Assembly (NCBI GenBank): GCA_932294295.1
Contig: OW028586.1
Coordinates: 9,949,790-10,013,789 of the forward strand
Direction of reading: 5' to 3'
From: Alitta virens
Taxonomy: Eukaryota; Annelida; Polychaeta; Phyllodocida; Nereididae
DNA: 64,000 nt
Shown piece by piece: positions 41,385 through 54,900 of the stretch (positions are counted from its first letter, which is position 1; each line of letters begins with the position of its first letter). The translations under genes were made by a program, and so were the position numbers. Below the pieces are notes generated by a model. That model worked only from the letters and a program-made list of their open reading frames with translations, was not told where the DNA came from and searched no databases.

Positions 41385-41632
41385 CCAGATAAGATAAGAT
41401 AAGATAAAACAAGATAAGATATTAAGATAAGATAAGATGAGATGAGATAAGATAAGATAAAATACTAAAATAAGATAATATAAGATAAGATAAGATAAGA
41501 TAAGATAAGATAAGATAAGATAAGATAAGATAAGATAAGATAAGATAAGATACGATAAGACAAGACAAGATAAGATAAGATAAGATATTAAAATAAGATA
41601 GGATAAGACAAGATAAGATGAGATAAGATAGT
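41385..41632. repeat. (GATAA)n satellite
   Basis: Pentamer GATAA run of ~250 bases with AATAC/ATTAA interruptions. Confidence 0.96.
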
Positions 41633-43494
41633 TCACCTTGAAACGTTATATACTGTGGTGATGATTTTTATTCCACACTGGAGATGCCAAAATAATGTTA
41701 AACAGATATTGTTGTTCATTGTTGATGAAAACCAATTTTGTAATTTTTTTTTAAACGTCGATTAGCTGCAAAATTTATTGCGACTAGAATCCAAAATAGC
41801 TGCGAAATACATAAAAACTCAGCAGACATCTAACAGAGATTGTTGAGTAATCTATTCCAGAATGTTTGTCTAAGACTCCAGACTTCTAGGAATCTGGTTA
41901 AAGTCTGTGGCTGCAGTCTGCCTCCCTTGGGTACTCCTTTTAATTGGTAATTCCTAGAATTTCTCCTTGCCTGCAATGTAAATATTATTACTTTCTATGA
42001 CCCCTTCTGCTGTGTAAACATATTGACAGACATGTACATTGGAAATATTTTCTACAAAAAGCGATATATAGTAGTATTAAATATATTGACAGAATAGAAA
42101 TTCTTGGAACAATGAACTATATTTAACAAACTTATATCATTTATACATATTTACTTAACAGACCAGTCCAAAATACATAACTTAACAGTTTGAATTGACA
42201 ATTCCATGGCATACACTGTATAAAGGTACATGTATCACTGATCAGGGGGACACTTATGAAGTCTGTATGACTGATGCTCTTAAAATGACAATATATTTTT
42301 ATAAATAAAGATAAACATTTATAACCTCCTTTGAGATTATGATACTTTTTCCTATTTCATTTTCATCTGCATCGGTAATTAAGATGGTTTCTGTATTATT
42401 TACGGAAAGAAATTTAGACGGTCTGTTAAGTTATATGGCCTATAGTTTGTTCTTTCCTAAATTTACATAGAAACCATTACAATTTTCAACTATAATGCTA
42501 GACCTTTCTTTTATATTATCATTTATTTTAAATATAGTGGGTAATTGTTTTCCATTCTTCTTGTTTATGCTACATTTAATTGTATCCCAAGACTTTTCAA
42601 ATTATGTTTATTAGTCTCAAATTTATTCATATAATATCCTCTTTTTCTTCTCCTAATTGGTTTATTCAGTGTTTCTTTGTATTGTTTGTATTTATTTTTT
42701 ATTATTCTCTGATGGGAATTACTTCATTATAGTATGCAGTTTATTCTTTACTTTAATTGATTCTTTTATGAAGCTTTCGTAATGGAAAACATTTATCGTA
42801 TACTTTTATAAATGTATCATGAAAAAATATATACACCATGAAATAAAAAAAATTCTCATTTGCTAAATCAAGGTCTATAATTGCAATAGGCCTGTATAAC
42901 ATATCATCACTCACCCACAATTATTTTTATCTATCAAGTATACCTTCAAATGTTATCTATCCAGTTCCCTCGACGTTTATCACTTGAGATCAGTCTGAAG
43001 AAGGTGGGGCTGGGATATCGCAAAAACATAAATATACCTGCCTTGTTACTTTTCATATGGAACATAGAAACATACCTGGGAAAACTTGGGTAATTTGTCA
43101 TTTTGCTGTTCTACAGAATTCTCTGCACATACACCTGTCTACTGCATCGGGGAAGCACGTTGAAATGCAGGGGAAAATGACATATTCTCTCCATGGCCCA
43201 TTTGTCATGAATAGTGAGAAACAGGGCGGGTTAGATTTTTTTTTCTTTTCCTTTTTCGTGGAACAGGACTATGGTTAATTTGCTCAGGTAGATGTTGAGC
43301 TAGTTAACTGTAATTGCAAAAACAGTTCATCACCTGTAAAATACGTGGGCTGCTCTTGATTTTTTTTAAGCAAACAATGGAAAGCATTATTATTAAGACA
43401 ACAATAAAGATACAGTATGTGATGCCAATTATTTTTGGGACTGTATTGTATTGTATTGTATTGTATTTTATTGTATTTTATTGTCTAATTACTA

Positions 43495-43605
43495 TTGGTC
43501 CGGACCAGCCGTCAGAGGCAGACGTAATGATGAGATGAACGGAGATGTTAAGGCTTGGAGTCCAACCTATGTAACACATTTACCCCATGGGTGGGGTATT
43601 TTACT
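43495..43605 (-). mobile_element. SINE 3' fragment (family 1)
   Basis: GTCAGAGGCAGACGTAATGATG and ACACATTTACCCCATGGG match the family; truncated after the CCATGGG block. A short TTGTA satellite (43443-43482) precedes it. Confidence 0.65.
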
Positions 43606-44445
43606 TGCCACTGCAAATTCACTATTCAATGTCATATTATTATGCACATTTTTTTAATATTCAATATTGGTTATTGCAATACAATGTACCAAGAATATCT
43701 ACTTCCTGAAATCATCTTCTGGCACATACTTAACCGTGTAAAGTAAAAACACAATTAGCCAATCACCACCTACAAAATTGTGTATGTCTGTCGTTAATCA
43801 GCAATACATTTAATATGATTAAATACTATGCCAAACTTCTGTTAGATATAGACACATCTTTTTGTGTTTTTTTCTGGCCAGACACTTTGTGTTCTGGAAA
43901 TCTGGCTACATCTGACTGATGAGAAATCCATGCTCCCTCATTTGTGTTATAATAACCTTCACATCTATGTCACTCTTATTCAGCCATAGGTTAATAAAAC
44001 TCTGCAGGGGCCCAAGGCACAACAGTTGGGATATTACTTAAGATCAGTCTGGTACATGACATTATCGAGGCGCAAAAAAGAACTAGTTATGATGTTACTA
44101 GCAGAACCCTAAAAACAAAAAAATATGATTTTTTATTTTATATATAATAAGTTTGGTTTCTATACCTGTGTGTATTATGAAGTTGTCTTTCCTATTCCCC
44201 ATTTTATTGATTATATTTTCATCACTCAAAGAAGGAATTATAACGAATAAATGAATGAATTAATCAATTAATTTGTTAGAATAAATCTATCAGTCAAATA
44301 CTCATTTGTTGCATCAACCAATTATGTATCAATGAATCAATGAATCAAAGAATGACCGTGTGTCATGTCATCTACCAGTTCAATGACTGAATGATTGAAT
44401 GAATGATTGAATGATTGATTGAATGAATGAATGAATGGATCGATA

Positions 44446-44499
<54 letters not shown>

Positions 44500-44500
44500 C
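44446..44500. repeat. (TATC)n microsatellite
   Basis: Uninterrupted ATCT/TATC tetramers following a GAATGAAT-type run at 44390-44435. Confidence 0.95.
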
Positions 44501-44934
44501 AGCATATGTTTGTTTGTCCCACTGCCTAGCCCCAAAGTTTGTTGCTCACTAGCCCCTAGGAACGTGCATCTGGGCACATCCAAAATCCAGACGCCTGCAG
44601 TGCTGCACATTAGCATTCAGAGATCTGGATTTTATGATCAAAACAAATGGTAAATATAGGTACTGTTTATACAGAGACAGACACCAAGTGCTTTATGAGT
44701 AATTTCAAATTGCAGATTTGCAGGCAACTCCATGAAGATTTGCATCTGCTTCATAGTAAGGATAGGTATCATAAGATTATTTTTTACTCTAATTTTAAAG
44801 TGTTTTTATAGTCCTTCTTATAGTTTGTAATGTTGTTTGAAAAATGTATGCATCCCCTTGGGCTAACTTGCAATATGAAGTTCATTAAGAACATTTCTTA
44901 CCTTAAGTGTTTAGTGTAATAATGTTGTGGAAAT

Positions 44935-45006
44935 ACTTCAGTAGGCGTTCCTCAAGGTTCTGTTTTAGGACCTTTTCTATTCGTAATCTTTATTAATGGT
45001 ATTACA
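44935..45006 (+). mobile_element. LINE reverse-transcriptase fragment
   Basis: About 24 codons carry the Gly-Val-Pro-Gln-Gly-Ser-Val-Leu-Gly-Pro box followed by Phe-x-x-Phe-Ile-Asn-Gly-Ile, the conserved reverse-transcriptase motif before the catalytic box. No intact frame surrounds it. Confidence 0.7.
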
Positions 45007-46680
45007 TATATAGTCATTATGCTGCATCAAATATACTGTTGAAACAATATATTAAAAGAGTACATTTATACTAATTGCATGCATGTTTTATGTACATTTT
45101 ATTCATTTTGTTAGCGTGAAGTGCCCAGGTGAAAAGTACAAATTCTAAATAAAATTAAAATCAACTTCAAGCAATGGATATTGTAAGGCAAGTTTGGCAA
45201 CTGTAATATCTCTTGATTCATCACGTGACTAACACTATATAAACACACGAATGTGATTGGCTGTCACTGACTGGAGAACAAACCACGTGCATGGTCGTTG
45301 GGGTCAGTGCTTTACCAAAACAAAAGTTGAACTCCTTACGACTCTTGATGGTTACATTGCTTGGGAAACTGAAAGCCTAAACATTTGGAAAACTCCTCTT
45401 TGGAATGTGGTGCACTTATTGAAGCACTCAAATTAAAAGATGGAGAAAAGGTGAAAATTTAAAAAGGCAGGATAAAAAATCAACTACAGGTAAAACATCA
45501 TAAAAACTAAGATGGATTCATGGCTTATTAATGCTTCAGATAAGGCCCAGGGTTTAGCTGTAATATCTATCTTCTTTTATTATTATTATTTTTTTACTTA
45601 ATATCATCAAGATAGCACAGTGCCTGGATCAAGGAGTAATTAAGATACCATGGGAAGGTATTTAGACAGGGTGTAAAAATGCAGCTAGTTTTTCTGAAAA
45701 GGAATGCAGTTTTTGGATGATAAAGTAATCCGTGTGTCAAGATGAGCTTGTTTCACGTCATGTAGTCTCGTGTATTCACGTTGACGACGTCATTAGAGTG
45801 AGTGTATTGGACTGGATAGTCATTACTTCAAAGCTAATCCCCACACAGACAGACAACCAGACAGATCCAGAGCAATATAGACATGTACACATACAGACAG
45901 ACATAGGGCTAAAGTAAATATAGGCTTAAGCTAAAGATAAGATATGAACAGCAGCTGCAACAGCACCTAGACAGACAGACAGACAGCTAGATTGGTGCAA
46001 ACAGAATGCATGGTAATAAAAGTTATTATCATCAAAATTACTTAATATCACTATTTACAATTTTACCCACCAGATCCATGCCTTAACTCATAAAGAAAAA
46101 TAACTTGTCAGAATGTGATTAGCCATCTTAATACTCTCATAAAAATGGCATCATAAAAACCCTCTGATCTTTTCTACCTATAACCCTGTACCTGTAGAAC
46201 TGTTATTAATCATATGGTGTTTTTATAACCCTCTTTTTTAACCCTACCTCTTTTTCTTCACGCTGCCACCTAGGTGTTATTTTTTATGGCGTAAGCAAAG
46301 ATGTCTAGGTGTGATATGCTGTGCCCCCTGGCGTAAAAATCTGTCATTAAGATTGTAAATTAGCTGTGGTCGACCCCCTGTCAGCACCCTGCCATTCTTA
46401 CACTGGGGTAAAAGGTGAAATATGATGGAACAAGCAGACCCCCAAGATAAAGACCCTTCACAACCCCCTGGGTCTCTAACCTGAGGAATAAATAGGCATA
46501 AGCACTGCCCTGAATTACCTTGTTACCTTGCAGACAGTCTGTTATCGCCCAGCTGGTCAGTAACCTTCCAATTTTGCAAACATTTCTCTTCATAGCATAC
46601 AGAAGAAGATCCATTCTTTTATTATGTTTTGTGTTGTGTTGTCTGAATGCTACCAGTCTGAACCTGAGCGTATACCACAT

Positions 46681-46800
46681 CCCAGATAGAATTCCAAATT
46701 GAGACAACTTCGGCACGATGTCAGCGATGTTCATACAATGTTGTTCCGACGATGGCCAAAAAAGGAATGACGTTGGCCCGATTTGGAATGCTATCTGGGA
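46681..46800. mobile_element. Family D short inverted-repeat element
   Basis: CCCAGATAGAATTCCAAATT and ATTTGGAATGCTATCTGGG are precise inverted ends around ~80 bp. This is the best-preserved copy of the family here. A second, partial unit follows to ~46880. Confidence 0.75.
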
Positions 46801-47714
46801 TAATATTATGTTGTATTGGCATAATGATGACCAACATTTGCCATTGGTATGATGTCGACTCAATCTGGCATGTTGCTTGGGGTATGACCAACTGCCAGAG
46901 GCAGACAAAATGGTGAGATTATATGGTTTGAATCAACCCATGTCACATATTTACCCCTTGAGTGGGTTCTCTTGCTTATATGAAATATGAATTAATATGT
47001 CCTTTCCATATTACGAAGCCCACCTAGAGAGCATGCCAGATTGGATTGACGTCAAACTTATTGGCCTATGTTTATGCTGAGATGTTAAGCAAATGTGGTA
47101 TGCTATGTGAGTGAGGTTAGTCAGCTTAGAAATGTAAGACACTGTCAGAGGCATACAGTGTACATGATGATGACATTATGAAGCTTTGCATCAACAGCCC
47201 TTTCAATAAACTAGTCTCAATCTAATATAAATATAGACCGAAACATTGCTGTCACTTGCAAGCGCGCCGATAGGCAGTTTGTCTGACTACTACACATACA
47301 ATGTTTATCCATGATTACACATTTATCATTATACTGTTTATCCTATCTTTTACCTGCTTAAGCACAGATGCAAATTTTATGTTACCCAGAGAGCATTCCA
47401 AATTGGGTCAGCATCGTTTCTGTATCGGCCGCCCTCGGTACAACATGGCCGACATCGTGCCGATGTTGATATGACTTGGTTAAGGGTTAAGCTCACAAGT
47501 TGGCTGAAACCTTTAAAATATCTAATGTTGCTTTTTTAAAGGTCCTTGTGTTTTAAGGTCACCTGAATTGCATCAAAGAATTTCTTCTGCATTGGTCACA
47601 ATGGATACTAGTAACAATTGTCTTATGATACATTGACCTGGGAAACTTTGCCAATCGATGCCAAACCTGTTTCCTATAAATCACTAAACATCAGTTTTAC
47701 ATGGACAGTTGAGG

Positions 47715-47742
47715 CATGGAGTCATAAGCTTATGACTCCATG
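47715..47742. repeat. Perfect 28-bp palindrome with 14-bp repeats beside it
   Basis: CATGGAGTCATAAG pairs exactly with CTTATGACTCCATG. Two extra copies of CTTATGACTCCATG follow directly. Confidence 0.95.
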
Positions 47743-48241
47743 CTTATGACTCCATGCTTATGACTCCATGATTGAGGGGTGGATGAGACTGATCAGAATC
47801 ATTTCAAAGTAATTGACCAACTTTTCTAGCCCATTCCTAATGTCCTTATCATAAAATACTTGTCTATGCTACCATGGAGTCACTAGATGCTACGTAGGCC
47901 ATTAGTCTGGAAGAATACAGAAATAGCATTATAACAGTACAGGAAAGTGGTAAACTTGGGTTAAAGCAGGTGAAAACTAGTTTATTGCCCAGATGTTGGG
48001 GTGGTCATTTCATTCTTATCAAATGTTTCATTCTGTCTGAAAAGTCATTCTGAGGAATCAAATGTCCATGATCCCTCTAAAACTGCTGTATCATTAACAC
48101 CAACTGACTAGTATTTCCTTTATTACTGCAAAGTTCAAACAGCTTATAAAATAATTGCTGCCATTGTAAAAAAAAAACATCAAGCACAATTGATGAATGT
48201 CATTGTTTTATCAAAATGCTAGTTGAAGAAAAAAAAAATTA

Positions 48242-51200
48242 TCATGATACTAGTATTCGAGGATCTGTACATGTGTTGGACTTGTAATTACATAGTTTTA
48301 AGTCATCATCCCACACAAGGTCAGCCGGACATGGACGGTCATCATAGAGGTGACCATTGAAACATGTTGCAAAGACGTGGCAGCCATGACACGATTGGTA
48401 ATTGCCGTCCTTCTTGGTCTCACAAGATTTGATGCAGCGGGGTTTGTCTGAAATTCAAGCCGAAGGTCTTAAGTCTTAAAGTAAAAATACTTATAAATCT
48501 GATTAAACACAATTTTCTCTGTGTATTCAACACTGTGTTACAATTACAGTATTCTATCCTCTATCAGTAAAATGTCTGTTGATGCAACCATATATTCAAC
48601 TAGATTAGTTATAAAGAAATTTATTCATATCTCTGCTACACCAGCTAGAAAATGGCACAACTTTAGCCAATGACGGCAAGCGTAGGTACGATGTTGACTT
48701 CATCTGGCATGCTATTTGTGTCATAAACATTCCACTCAGACTATGAATAATGTTTTAAATTACAGTAATTCACCCAATGAATGCATGCGAGTGAATACAA
48801 TCAACAGACAATACAATTTTATTTTTATATACATATGTATATCATATACCTTTAAGGAAATCAATCAACCTTCTGGATTCTGGACATGTCTTAGATGCTG
48901 TAGAGCATCTTTTCAAATTGTCATCCCATACGAGATCTGCAGGGCATGTTCGGTTGTCGTACAAGATTCCATTGGAACATGTCGCAAAGACATGGCAGCC
49001 ATTACAGGATTGGTAGTCACCGTCCTTCTGGTCTTTGCACGACTTGATGCACCGTTTGCTTCCTGTATTAATATAATTTAGTAAGATAAGTACATTGCAA
49101 TAAAACAGTTATGGCGCAATAAAATAATTGCAGAAGTTTCTCTCAATCAGCATCATACACAATTTGGGCTAATCTACACTGTAAAAGTTGCATATATTGA
49201 TGGTGTTAAAAAAAGGTTTGTTACCCTTTTATTTGTAAATATTAAAAATTTTTGGCAAGATCAGCTGCACTCCTTTTTCACTTTTTGTATATATAAATTT
49301 AGTCACAGCTGGTATCCATTATAATGAAAAACTTAACTACGAAATGGACTTATTTCATCACAATTTCTTTTTTTTAAGAAAAGGTTATTATATTTCAAAA
49401 TATTTGCATTGTAGGACTAGTCTAGCTGAAAGTATGTGCGATTATTCATCAGATACTTTCTTCTGATTTGTGTACAAACATTACTGTTTTGTTGCATGTA
49501 AACACAAATTAGCATGGATTGTAAACATTTTTGCCCAGACTGGTTTATGACACATTTTTGGCATATAAAGCAAGAGTGTCATTATTCACTGAATTCTGAC
49601 ATACGTTGCATTTACATTCCTGGAAAATAAGGACGAACATGTATTATGATTCAACTATTTGCTCATTATCAACACTTATTCATTATACAGTTAGTTTCAT
49701 TACAAATGGCCTGTCAAATTAAACCTAGACGAAGCTAGACAACTTCTGCCATACTATGCCATTCTAAACTGAATCTAAAAGTACATGCAGTGCAATCCGA
49801 CAGTTACAAGCATTTGTAATATTTTGTTGAAAAGATGCATGTCTATTGCAAATACATATTTATGATAAATTAGATACATTTCTTACATTTACTAAGGTTT
49901 ATATTTTTTCAGTGGTGGTATGTGTAAACAGAAGCAGCTGGCTTTTGCCTGTCATAGCTACAGCCAGGAATAGGTCGCTACAGCTGTCTAGTGTCGACCA
50001 TATTTTATGAAAATAACTGTAATGGTTGATGAAAGAATTAAGAGTTTATTACCACATGTAAAGGTTTCTCTTGAAAGTATTTGGTTAGAATCTTTGCTTT
50101 ACAGTTGAAACAAACACTAATAATCTGTTTGACTATATCTAAAAAAATGAGAATGACTGACCCTGTTGCCATTTTTTGACTGATGATATCAGTCTTCAAT
50201 CAATAGTTTATAAGGTAGAATATTTTTACTAACTGAGAATTTGGTCAATCCGACTAATGATATAAAAATGTGGAGGTATAGGTCTATAGCATGCAGTTAG
50301 TTTCATAAAATACAATCGACTCTTGCTGTCCGTAGCGACCTGTACCTGGCTGTGGTCTAAACATGCTGAAGCCAGCTGTTTCTGTCCACTTCTATAGCTA
50401 ATAATTGGCTTACATCTATCACCAGATAAATATAAACCTTGGTAAATTTAAGAAATTAATCTAATATATCATAAATATGTACTTTTAGATCCGGTTATAA
50501 GTAGCAAGCTATGACTTTGACGGGCCGTTTTTAATGAAACTAACTGTAGAATAAGGATCGTTCTGGAAACTGACCAATATCCAATATAAATCATAAACAG
50601 ATTTTCAGTGCATATGTACCTTTGTAACTATCCATTACGTGATATTCCGGACAAGTAGAGGAATTGTAATTGCATCTCTTCAAGTCATCATCCCACACAA
50701 GGTCGGCAGGGCATGGACGGTTGTCATAGATGTAGCCGCTGGAACATGTTACGTAGACATGGCAACTGCGACAGGATTGGTAGTCTCCGTCCTTCTTGTC
50801 CTCGCAACATTTGATGCACCGTCTCTTATTCGGGATGTCTGCGAAGAAAAGAGACACTGCTCAGACTAATAATCAACCCTTTGGTATAGTAACTAAGTAA
50901 AGCTTTTTTTTCCTCTAACATCATTTTACAAAATACGATCATTTACAAAATTACTTATTTTGTGACATATAATAATACAAAAATAACATTTTATGATAGA
51001 GAGGGAAATGCACCTAAAGTTTTAAATAAAACTGTACAATGAGGTGCAACCCAAAAAGATCAATTTATTACAAATTAAATTAAAAAACAAATAAACAAAC
51101 GGATAAAGAGAGTTACAATATAATACAGTGAAACAAGTTATGAAGATGAATTATATTACAATATATTGCTATTGTCAGATAAAGTCAGGAGTTGCTTGTG

Positions 51201-51501
51201 TATTGATATTACAAAATATATAGCAGTTTGGAGTAAATTTGGTATATGTTGTGAAGCATTTTTAAACGGTTACATGAAGTTAAGGACTAACTTGCAAGGA
51301 ATTTTTAGAACTGCTACACAAGTCTGAATTTTTAAGAAGCACACTCATGTATTACCTAGATGTGGTATACCTGCTACTTAAACATCTGCATTTCAATGAA
51401 TAATAATAAAAATATATATTCAGATAAAAAAAAGGATAAGTACCTGCAAGAACCATCGTCACAACTGCTAATAGTGCAAACAACACATATATCTTCTCCA
51501 T
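48242..51501 (-). CDS. Secreted protein with three CBM14 (peritrophin-A) chitin-binding domains
   Basis: Four exons, all joined in phase 1: 51501-51444, 50838-50620, 49062-48850, 48447-48242, giving 231 residues. Exon 1 encodes a 19-residue signal peptide ending Val-Leu-Ala. Exons 2-4 each encode one domain of ~65-72 residues with six Cys in the CBM14 order (C...KKDGxYQSC..CHVxxTC..G..YDxRxCPADLVWDDxLKxC...TC). One exon per domain with the same phase means expansion by exon duplication. The Asp/Tyr/Asn positions of the middle strand are kept in all three. CBM14 proteins bind chitin in peritrophic membrane, cuticle or shell matrix; the CHVF/CHVY segment is the usual aromatic contact strand. 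The third domain ends in a short Asp-Pro-rich tail. Confidence 0.88.
49685..50021. mobile_element. MITE family A copy in an intron of the CBM14 gene
   Basis: TACAGTTAGTTTCATTACAAATGGCC at one end and TATTTTATGAAAATAACTGTA at the other, in inverted orientation relative to the copy at 50291-50548, which lies in the same intron. Confidence 0.78.
50291..50548. mobile_element. MITE family A copy in an intron of the CBM14 gene
   Basis: ATGCAGTTAGTTTCATAAAAT ... ACGGGCCGTTTTTAATGAAACTAACTGTA. It is ~72 bp from exon 2, within the same intron as the preceding copy. Confidence 0.8.
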
Positions 51502-51567
51502 ATTTTAAAAGACAGGCAATCTCTATTTCCAATTAAACTAATTAATGGCTAAACGTAGGATTGCTCT

Positions 51568-51575
51568 CTTTTATA
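51568..51575 (-). promoter_or_regulatory. TATA box of the CBM14 gene
   Basis: TATAAAAG on the minus strand lies ~67 bases upstream of the ATG at 51501. Confidence 0.6.
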
Positions 51576-51885
51576 CCTTTGTTTGTGTTGCACATGATCA
51601 AACTGTAAATCACAAGATCATTAATTACAACTCAGCAATTTCTGAACCATGTGATAATTTGTGGTTATGTCAATTCCACTGAAGTCACAAATCTAGGGTA
51701 AATAATGCTAATTATAGATACAACATACATGACGTCATGACGTCATTTTCATCATATGATGACTTTGTAGTCATGGGAACAAACCACGACCCACAAAGTG
51801 GCTGCTTTGTTGTTTACAACCATGATAACCGGATGAAAGTGGAAATTATAAATTGTAAAAGTTTACATTGATTTGTATTGTTACA

Positions 51886-51887
<2 letters not shown>

Positions 51888-51940
<53 letters not shown>
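51888..51940. repeat. (TA)n microsatellite
   Basis: About 26 TA dinucleotides, upstream of the CBM14 gene promoter. Confidence 0.96.
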
Positions 51941-51942
<2 letters not shown>

Positions 51943-54900
51943 AAATATAATTAATTGAAATAATGTAATATAAGACTGATTTAATTGAATCAGAGTTGAT
52001 TTGTTTTCATTGTTTATCCAGAAGAAACATCCCAATTTGAGTTAAGGGAGATGTAAATAGACCATTTCATCTCATGACATTTATTACGTCTGCCCGTAGA
52101 AATTTTCATTCTACTGTGCATTGATTTTCATAATGATGATCTTAATGGCTTATAGCTGCACTGTCTGTCAAAATTGCAACTTTCTAAGACTGTAAAATAG
52201 CTTATTGGAAACACAATGCAAATGGCATCACCACCCATTGTTCAGTATTGTGACATCATCACTAGGTTTGTTTACATATTGCATTTTTGATGGCATGAAA
52301 AACTCTATTTATATTATTTACTGTACCTTAAAGTTAAATTGCTCTGCACAAATGAGCATGTAATGTGAAAAAAATATCATGAGACACGAAGGTAGTATTA
52401 TTGGTTTATATAATATTTGCCTATGCTAAATCTAGAGACGTAAGAACTTTAAAGTGAGGTTCCGCTGCATAGGGATCTATTTTCTGTACAGTTTTCAATA
52501 ACAATCCAACAAAGTCATGATGCCCCGGCTGTCATCCTCTAATCTTTTACTGTTGAAAAATCTGTAAGTTTGGATTCCTGGGCCATTTTTCTTCCTTGCT
52601 TGGCCTAGCGAATCATTTTGTGGGGTCGGGCAGAACCCCCTGTTAGACAAGCAAAGAAGGGGTAACCATTGCACCCTCCCCTGTCTGTCTACCTGTCACT
52701 ACCAATAAATTAACCCCTCAATTGTTTTCCCAAAACTATGGCGTTCAGAGGGGCTTGGATCTTGCCAAATGTCATATTTGATGGATGGTAATTATTAAGA
52801 TGTTGGTAATAAGGCAACACTCATGCTCTGACACTTCTCTTTGCTCTTCGTGTATTTTTAATTAGTTTTGGGTCATTCCGGGTTCAGTTTGCATATTTCA
52901 GACGATTTACTTGTTGCTTGGCTACAAAAAAGTATGGTCAGGAAATGCATAGAATGGTTGAGTAGTAAAAGCAAGTATGCAGCTACTATATGTATACACT
53001 GTGGGTCCAGTTGCTTTGTTTTAGGCCAGAGCTCTAAAACATAATGGCCTAATAAAGTTCGATTCCATGTATTTGTTCAAATAATTGTTTCATAACATAT
53101 ATTCATGTAATTAAATGTTTGTATTGCTTTGATTTGCGAATGATACTTTAGGTAAATGGGCTTTATCATATGTTTATCTGGCAGCGGATTTCAATATATA
53201 AATTTGCATAATTTTTATAAAGATCTATAAAACGGAAATGACTTGGTTATGATTACTGGAACAGTTATGAAATACTGAGAATGCCATCACACATTTATCA
53301 ATGATATTTTAACATATCTGATAATTACATTGACTAGTTTCATAAGCAGAAGACCACGTTATGTGTTATCCCTCTGTTAAATCTTCACAGATTCTAATGA
53401 ATTCGGAAAATTTATCTGCTGAAATAACAGTAGCCATCTAGAAATGTTCTTCAAATATCCATGTAATGTAATAATGATGCTAATCTGGGAGATTTAGATG
53501 CATAGTGCCCACTTTGTGAAAAAAAAAGAATGTTCCTGCTATTTTAATTTCTGAAAATTTCATGTAACCTTCATATAAATTTCTCATCCTAGTTGTAACA
53601 TTCAAATAAAACCAATAAAGTTGGTGAAGACAGCCACACCCAATCAGAAGCCAGTAAAATAGGTCACGTCCAAGGTATATTGACTCAGTATTTACATCAC
53701 ATTGTCAAGTTTTTATAGGAAGGTGAGAATGCAGGTGATAGTATTCTTTTGTTTTGGTGGGTCATGTGATCTATCCCAGCATGCATTTGAGCGTCTTCAT
53801 CAGAATATTATGGGGGTTGTTTATTTTGACGAGTATGTCCAGCATGGCCAGGCAAAAGCCTCATGCTTGCAAAATAAACCATTGATCCAAGATCAACTGA
53901 GCTAATGGCGGCCAGCTGGAAGGCCGGTGTGCTTGCAACGGGGTATGCAAGGGCAACGCTGTGTGCCCAATACTTACCTGCATTGAATTTACTGTGACTC
54001 AGACTTCGCTGCACTCAAGCAGTAATTAATAGCACTATGTCTCAATGCCTCAATTTCTAAAAATGAAAGGTTTGAAGCTTTAGTAAACTTCTATGTCCAA
54101 CTGTAAGAGGCAGATGTAATGATGAGATGATGAGGCTTGGATTCCAACCCATGGTAAACATTCATGAAGAGTGCCTGGGCTGGGAATTGAACCTGTGATC
54201 TGCAGCGGAGCTTGTCACTATACCACTCATGTTGTTGCACATGTATGCAGAGAACCCTGCATAAAAAACACTTAATTATTTATACCAACTTTGATATTGC
54301 ATTTTACCTTAAATTAGAACTGTACATGGAGCACATTTTTCATTGGTAAGACCACTAAAACCAGCGGTAATCTTAATGGCAAAGTGTCATGTAGTAATCC
54401 ACAACAGCCTATAGTCAGTATGATAAATTAAGGTTTGGTGATGTTGATTGGATGCACTCCTAAATTTAAAGTAGATTCAAGCCAATGAAAGCCACTAAGA
54501 TCATTATTGGGGAACTTGAAGCCCTGCCTAGATGTTTTTGTCTATTTTTTTTTCAGTGCATATTATACAAACAGAAACCAGCCAATTGGTGGCCAGCTGT
54601 GAATACTGTTCATGCAAAAATACAGATATTTGCCAAAATAAAAATAACCTTTTTAAGGATCTGATTGTGTGTTTGAGCTCATAAAACATGGAAGTGGAAG
54701 AAGGCAATATGTTCAAAGCATTCAGAACAAACAAACAAGATGAAAGAAAAATGACAAGAAAAACTACTAACAAAACATCATCATCCACCTGTGGGCTTTT
54801 TTACAGGTTTATTAACCAACAAACAACTTCACAGAATCTTGTATTAACACCTGATCAAAAAAAGGCTAAAAAACATGACTGTATTGTCTTTACTGTCAAA

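Larger units (their letters stand above)
39595..48241. other. Host intergenic DNA, repeat-rich
   Basis: No gene is supported across 8.6 kb. It holds SINEs (40208-40544, 43495-43605, 46890-46990), family D elements (46681-46800, 47392-47480), a LINE motif (44935-45006), a 12-bp ACACGTGG-type minisatellite (40595-40650), and several microsatellites. Confidence 0.5.

Noticed and set aside
46381..46908. 175-codon minus-strand frame
   Set aside because: It runs across a family D element and a SINE end, has no recognisable domain, and lacks splice or promoter support.
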